NCBI GenBank assembly: GCA_024409235.1 | Contig: JAKSUA010000006.1 | Location: 1 to 64,000, forward strand | Direction of reading: 5' to 3' | Length of the DNA: 64,000 bases | DNA from: Bacteroidales bacterium | GTDB lineage: Bacteria; Bacteroidota; Bacteroidia; Bacteroidales; UBA1715 | Shown here: positions 61,151 to 64,000 of the stretch, piece after piece | How the letters are laid out: the number at the start of each line of letters is the position of its first letter | Position numbering within the stretch: the stretch's first letter is position 1 | Made by a program: the position numbers and the translations under genes | Notes under the pieces: generated by a model | What the model was told of the DNA's origin: nothing | Databases searched by the model: none | Seen by the model: only the letters and a program-made list of their open reading frames with translations

Positions 61151-63588
61151 TATTCAATGATGACTTTTGACTTATATGTTTCTCCGTTAATACGAATAAT
61201 AATAGCATATACACCTTTTGCAAGACCATCTGTTAAGCAGGTAGCTTGACCATTTACAAATGTAATGTATTTAATTCCTGCAAGTTTGCCTTCGGAGTTT
61301 GTAAAAGAGGCAAGAGCTTTACCATTCACATTTGGCAGAACTACGCTAAATGAATCTTTGTTGCAAGGATTTGGAAAGATTCCTAGCGGATTTTCAATGT
61401 CAGCAATTGCCGTGTTAGGATTTGTAACTTCTATTTCTAAAACATAGCTATTAGTAACACCAAAGTAATCTTCCGCTTTTATTGTAATGTTGTAAGAACC
61501 AGTATCCTGTGTAGTTGGTGTTCCTGTGAAGAATAATGTTTCTGTGTTGAATTTCAACCAATTAGGAAGTGGTTCTGCTGTGATAGATAAAACATCATAG
61601 TTTTTATCTCCAAAATAAGAACGTAAGATTTGATATTTAAATTCAGTATTGACATTGGCTTCCTGATATTTCGTTCTTGTAGAAATAGTGATTTTAGGAT
61701 TATTATTTGCATGGTCATCAAAATCATATGCCTGAACTTCTGTTAGTGAATATCCCCAGCTTGTTGCTCTTTCTGTAAAATGGATTTTTATATAACGGCA
61801 AACAATAGGGGACTCTTCATCCTTACGTAGAACAATGTTACTTTTTTCTGTTTGACCTTGTTTCACAGAGAAAACAGTTTCCCATGTTTTTGCATCATTA
61901 GAAACTTCGATTGTATATGCTTGAGCATAAGCACCTTTTTTCTCTTCTGCATTCCATTCCCAGTTTAATACAATTCTTCGAATAGATTCTTCTTGTAGCA
62001 TGTCAAAAAGAAGGTATTCATCATCGTTATATTCTGAACTCCAGCGAGTTTCAGGATTACCATCGTTTGCATAAAATTGAACGTATTGAGATTCTTCTAT
62101 ACTTGAACTGCTTACAAAAGCTTTGTATAATTTATTGTCTGAAGTGTAGCCTTTCTCTCTCACAAGAATATAAAATGATTGAGATATTGTTTTTCCACCT
62201 TTGTCAGTTGCTGTTACAGTGATTTCACCGTAACCGATTTCATCTGTTTTTGTAGAGAAGCTGATGCTTCCATTTTCTGCAATTTCAGCTGATACAGGAC
62301 CGTTTGATGAAATCGTATAGGTTAGAACGTCGTTCTCGTCGTCTTCGAAGAAGTTGTTTGCATTTGCATAGTTCTCAACTTTTCCTGCATTTTTAAAAAG
62401 AACAGTGTCTGCTATTTTATTTGAGATACGAGGAATGTAATTAAAGGTAGGATCATGTTTTACAATAATGTGTTCTGGATGCATTTTTTTCAGACTATCC
62501 ATGGCTTCTGCCATGTCTGGTAAGCCCCCAAAACCGTCGTGAGCCGTGTAAGTCCATCCGAATCCACCGGAATAACCATTGTCATATAGCCAAAGCATAG
62601 CTTCTGTTGTGTTTTTCTGAACACGAAGGTTTGCCCAAGCTTGTCCTTTTACTTTTATAATACCGTGTGCAGGAAATTCTCCAATAATGGTATTTTTTTG
62701 TAGTTCAAAATCATTGAATGTTTTGTGGAAAGGCGAACCAGATGAACCAAGTTCACTTGGATAATAGTGGAACATATAAAAGTCCAAATATCCTTTTTCG
62801 TCTTTGCCGGCATTGAATAAGGCTTCATTGCTGTAGTAGTTTTTATTTCCAGAACCGTCTGTTATAAAAAATACACGCCAGCTTCCATTTGAAACTTTTG
62901 CGTTAGGGTCAGTTCTGTGTATTGCACCAGCACACATATTGACAAATCTTTGGATATCACTCATTTCAACATCGTCAATGTCGCTCCATCCTGCTAATTG
63001 AGTCATTCCTTCGGGTTCATTAAAAATTTCCCAACATAGGATTGCTGTGTGATCTTTCAATCTTGTTACCATTGGTATCAAGGCGTTATCAATATATCTT
63101 TGAGTTGCAACAGAATCGGAAAGAAGTAAACGGTTTCGACGAACACGGTTTTTCTGTGTTGTTGTTCCTTTATCTCCATCGTCGTTAGACATCATTCCAT
63201 GTGCCCAGAGGCATAAACTTACAACTACTCCCTTGGTTGCTGCAATATCCATTGCAAGGGCAAGATTTTCAATTGCAGTTTCACTCATTCCAATAACAGT
63301 GTCGTTTTTTGAATCGTAGGTTGGGGTAGAACGTCCGTCAACATGAATCCACCAACGAAGAGCATTTCCTCCGGCATTAATCACATCGTCGCATATAGAA
63401 CTCCATTTTTCACTGTTAAATTCTGTTAAATCATTACCATAATTCATCCATGCAACATTAATTCCGCTGATGAACAAATCTTGACCTCTATGGTTTATAA
63501 AACGTGGATTAGAAGCCTCTTGTGCCAAAGCATTAAGTGTAGCAAATACACTTAACATGAGTACTGCAAAAATATTCTTTAATTTCAT
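61150..63588 (-). CDS. Multidomain GH5 mannanase with discoidin domain and T9SS sorting domain
   Basis: An 812-residue secreted protein. The signal peptide (1-22) ends NALAQ. The GH5 domain spans about 25-380, with acid/base Glu191 (EIFNEPEG) and nucleophile Glu304 (IIGEFPAHG). A cadherin-like segment (about 400-475) follows, then an F5/8 type C (discoidin) domain (about 490-620, WSSEYNDDEYLLFDM, RYIKIHFTERATSWGY). An Ig-like region is followed by a C-terminal type 9 sorting domain (IFPNPCNKDSFSV to KGVYAIIIRING). The T9SS domain sends it to the cell surface or medium. It is the first gene of the four-gene mannan operon. Confidence 0.9.
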   Translation of the reverse strand: MKLKNIFAVLMLSVFATLNALAQEASNPRFINHRGQDLFISGINVAWMNYGNDLTEFNSEKWSSICDDVINAGGNALRWWIHVDGRSTPTYDSKNDTVIGMSETAIENLALAMDIAATKGVVVSLCLWAHGMMSNDDGDKGTTTQKNRVRRNRLLLSDSVATQRYIDNALIPMVTRLKDHTAILCWEIFNEPEGMTQLAGWSDIDDVEMSDIQRFVNMCAGAIHRTDPNAKVSNGSWRVFFITDGSGNKNYYSNEALFNAGKDEKGYLDFYMFHYYPSELGSSGSPFHKTFNDFELQKNTIIGEFPAHGIIKVKGQAWANLRVQKNTTEAMLWLYDNGYSGGFGWTYTAHDGFGGLPDMAEAMDSLKKMHPEHIIVKHDPTFNYIPRISNKIADTVLFKNAGKVENYANANNFFEDDENDVLTYTISSNGPVSAEIAENGSISFSTKTDEIGYGEITVTATDKGGKTISQSFYILVREKGYTSDNKLYKAFVSSSSIEESQYVQFYANDGNPETRWSSEYNDDEYLLFDMLQEESIRRIVLNWEWNAEEKKGAYAQAYTIEVSNDAKTWETVFSVKQGQTEKSNIVLRKDEESPIVCRYIKIHFTERATSWGYSLTEVQAYDFDDHANNNPKITISTRTKYQEANVNTEFKYQILRSYFGDKNYDVLSITAEPLPNWLKFNTETLFFTGTPTTQDTGSYNITIKAEDYFGVTNSYVLEIEVTNPNTAIADIENPLGIFPNPCNKDSFSVVLPNVNGKALASFTNSEGKLAGIKYITFVNGQATCLTDGLAKGVYAIIIRINGETYKSKVIIE

Positions 63589-63642
63589 AGATTATTTTTT
63601 TTCGTTACAAAAATGTATTTTTTAGAGAAAAGGTTCTTTTGA

Positions 63643-63650
63643 CAAAGATA
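63643..63650 (-). promoter_or_regulatory. -7 box candidate (TATCTTTG) for the mannan operon
   Basis: TATCTTTG on the minus strand, 54 bases before the GH5 start at 63588. The -33 match is poor: a CAAATTG context lies 16 bases away instead of 19 to 21. Confidence 0.3.
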
Positions 63651-63746
63651 TAAAATAAAAATAACACAATTTGTTTAAAAAATTTAAATTTTTCATTTGG
63701 GTAACTTTTCAAAAAAAACGAGGAGAACGTGGACTAAATTTTATAA

Positions 63747-63781
63747 TTTTGAAAACTCGCATAATATGCAGGTTTTCAAAA
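63747..63781. promoter_or_regulatory. 35-bp near-perfect dyad upstream of the lamin-tail gene
   Basis: TTTTGAAAAC (63747-63756) is repeated inverted as GTTTTCAAAA (63772-63781), with an inner GCAT-AAT-ATGC dyad (63759-63769). Only the two-base steps between arms are unpaired. It begins inside a -7-like TAATTTTG (63744-63751). It could be an operator or a leader hairpin. No T-run follows, so a simple terminator is unlikely. Confidence 0.6.
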
Positions 63782-63846
63782 TCCGGTTTAAATTGATGAG
63801 ATTTAAATCTAAAAATTTGTTTTAAAGGAAATAAGAAGTAAAATAA

Positions 63847-64000
63847 ATGAAGCGTTTAGTTCTACAATTCGTACTTGTATTAGGAATGACGGTAACTTCA
63901 TTCGGACAAGTAAAATTAAATGAGATTCAAACTTCGAATTCAAAAACCCAGATGGATCCAGATTTTTACAAATATAAAGACTGGGTTGAATTGTATAATC
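63847..64000 (+). CDS. Lamin-tail-domain (possibly CotH-type) secreted protein, N-terminal fragment
   Basis: The ATG at 63847 opens a frame that continues to the window end with 51 codons visible. A signal peptide (MKRLVLQFVLVLGMTVTSFG) is followed by QVKLNEIQTSNSKTQMDPDF and YKYKDWVELYN. This matches the start of a lamin-tail domain, in which NEIxxSN and DWxELYN are typical. In Bacteroidetes and others such domains often begin CotH-kinase or surface proteins with T9SS domains. The rest is cut off. Confidence 0.7.
   Translation, partial: MKRLVLQFVLVLGMTVTSFGQVKLNEIQTSNSKTQMDPDFYKYKDWVELYN

Overview
The window reads as a chromosomal segment of an AT-rich member of the phylum Bacteroidota, most likely order Bacteroidales. 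Three things point there. Many genes are preceded by the Bacteroidetes promoter pattern TTTG - 19 or 20 nt - TAnnTTTG. Several families are characteristic of the phylum (DUF3127, Rpb6-like omega between coaBC and bamD, DUF2461, long BY-kinase). One secreted glycosidase ends in a type 9 secretion sorting domain, which excludes lineages without that system. I cannot name the genus. No rRNA, tRNA, CRISPR array or prophage was seen. The only non-coding stretches over 300 bases are 201-410 together with the transposase fragment before it (outer part of an IS, then the promoter region of the gene at 411) and 4970-5337, which holds two hairpin terminators and a 51-residue ORF.

Layout. 1-200: start of an IS1380-type transposase, cut by the window edge. 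411-6030: a redox and oxidative-stress island (flavodoxin/ferredoxin protein, flavin-binding split-barrel proteins, a tiny cysteine-rich protein, a lipoprotein flavodoxin, rubrerythrin, Fe/Mn superoxide dismutase, a Crp/Fnr regulator). 6146-9866: a five-gene operon resembling part of an aryl-polyene/flexirubin pathway (ketosynthase-like protein, ketosynthase, thioesterase, dehydratase, methyltransferase). 9971-17028: DNA metabolism (uvrB, dnaX, dnaB) with ispE and a conserved secreted protein. 17124-23360: fmt, a polysaccharide co-polymerase/tyrosine kinase with its outer-membrane export protein, a beta-barrel-like protein, purE and engB. 23394-30306: an acyltransferase, an AMP-forming ligase, a giant MMPL exporter fused to an acyltransferase, and a CPBP membrane protease. 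These look like a second lipid or polyene locus. 30306-34851: argF, mdh, coaBC, omega, bamD. 35102-40315: gyrB, dnaN, an exonuclease, a degenerate FAH-like protein, a DUF2461 protein. 40370-52949: guaA, an M28 peptidase, a tandem DUF3127 protein, then a long leftward run for polysaccharide and wall functions (comB, O-antigen ligase, Wzz, dNK, SpoIID, RapZ-C, sugar kinase, pcm, Ppx, MORN). 53078-56362: an M48 protease, DciA, a secreted protein, rlmN. 56529-57422: a RhuM gene broken by an in-frame TGA. 57597-63588: a four-gene beta-mannan operon (two GH5 enzymes, a GPH sugar symporter, a GH130 phosphorylase). 63847-64000: start of a lamin-tail protein.

The observations I rate highest are: (i) dnaX is split across two frames at an A10 run, followed four bases later by a perfect 9-bp stem, the arrangement expected of a programmed -1 frameshift making gamma and tau; (ii) aryl-polyene-like genes lie in two separate blocks 13 kb apart; (iii) the mannan operon lacks SusC/SusD and uses T9SS surface export; (iv) a 35-bp near-perfect dyad lies upstream of the lamin-tail gene.
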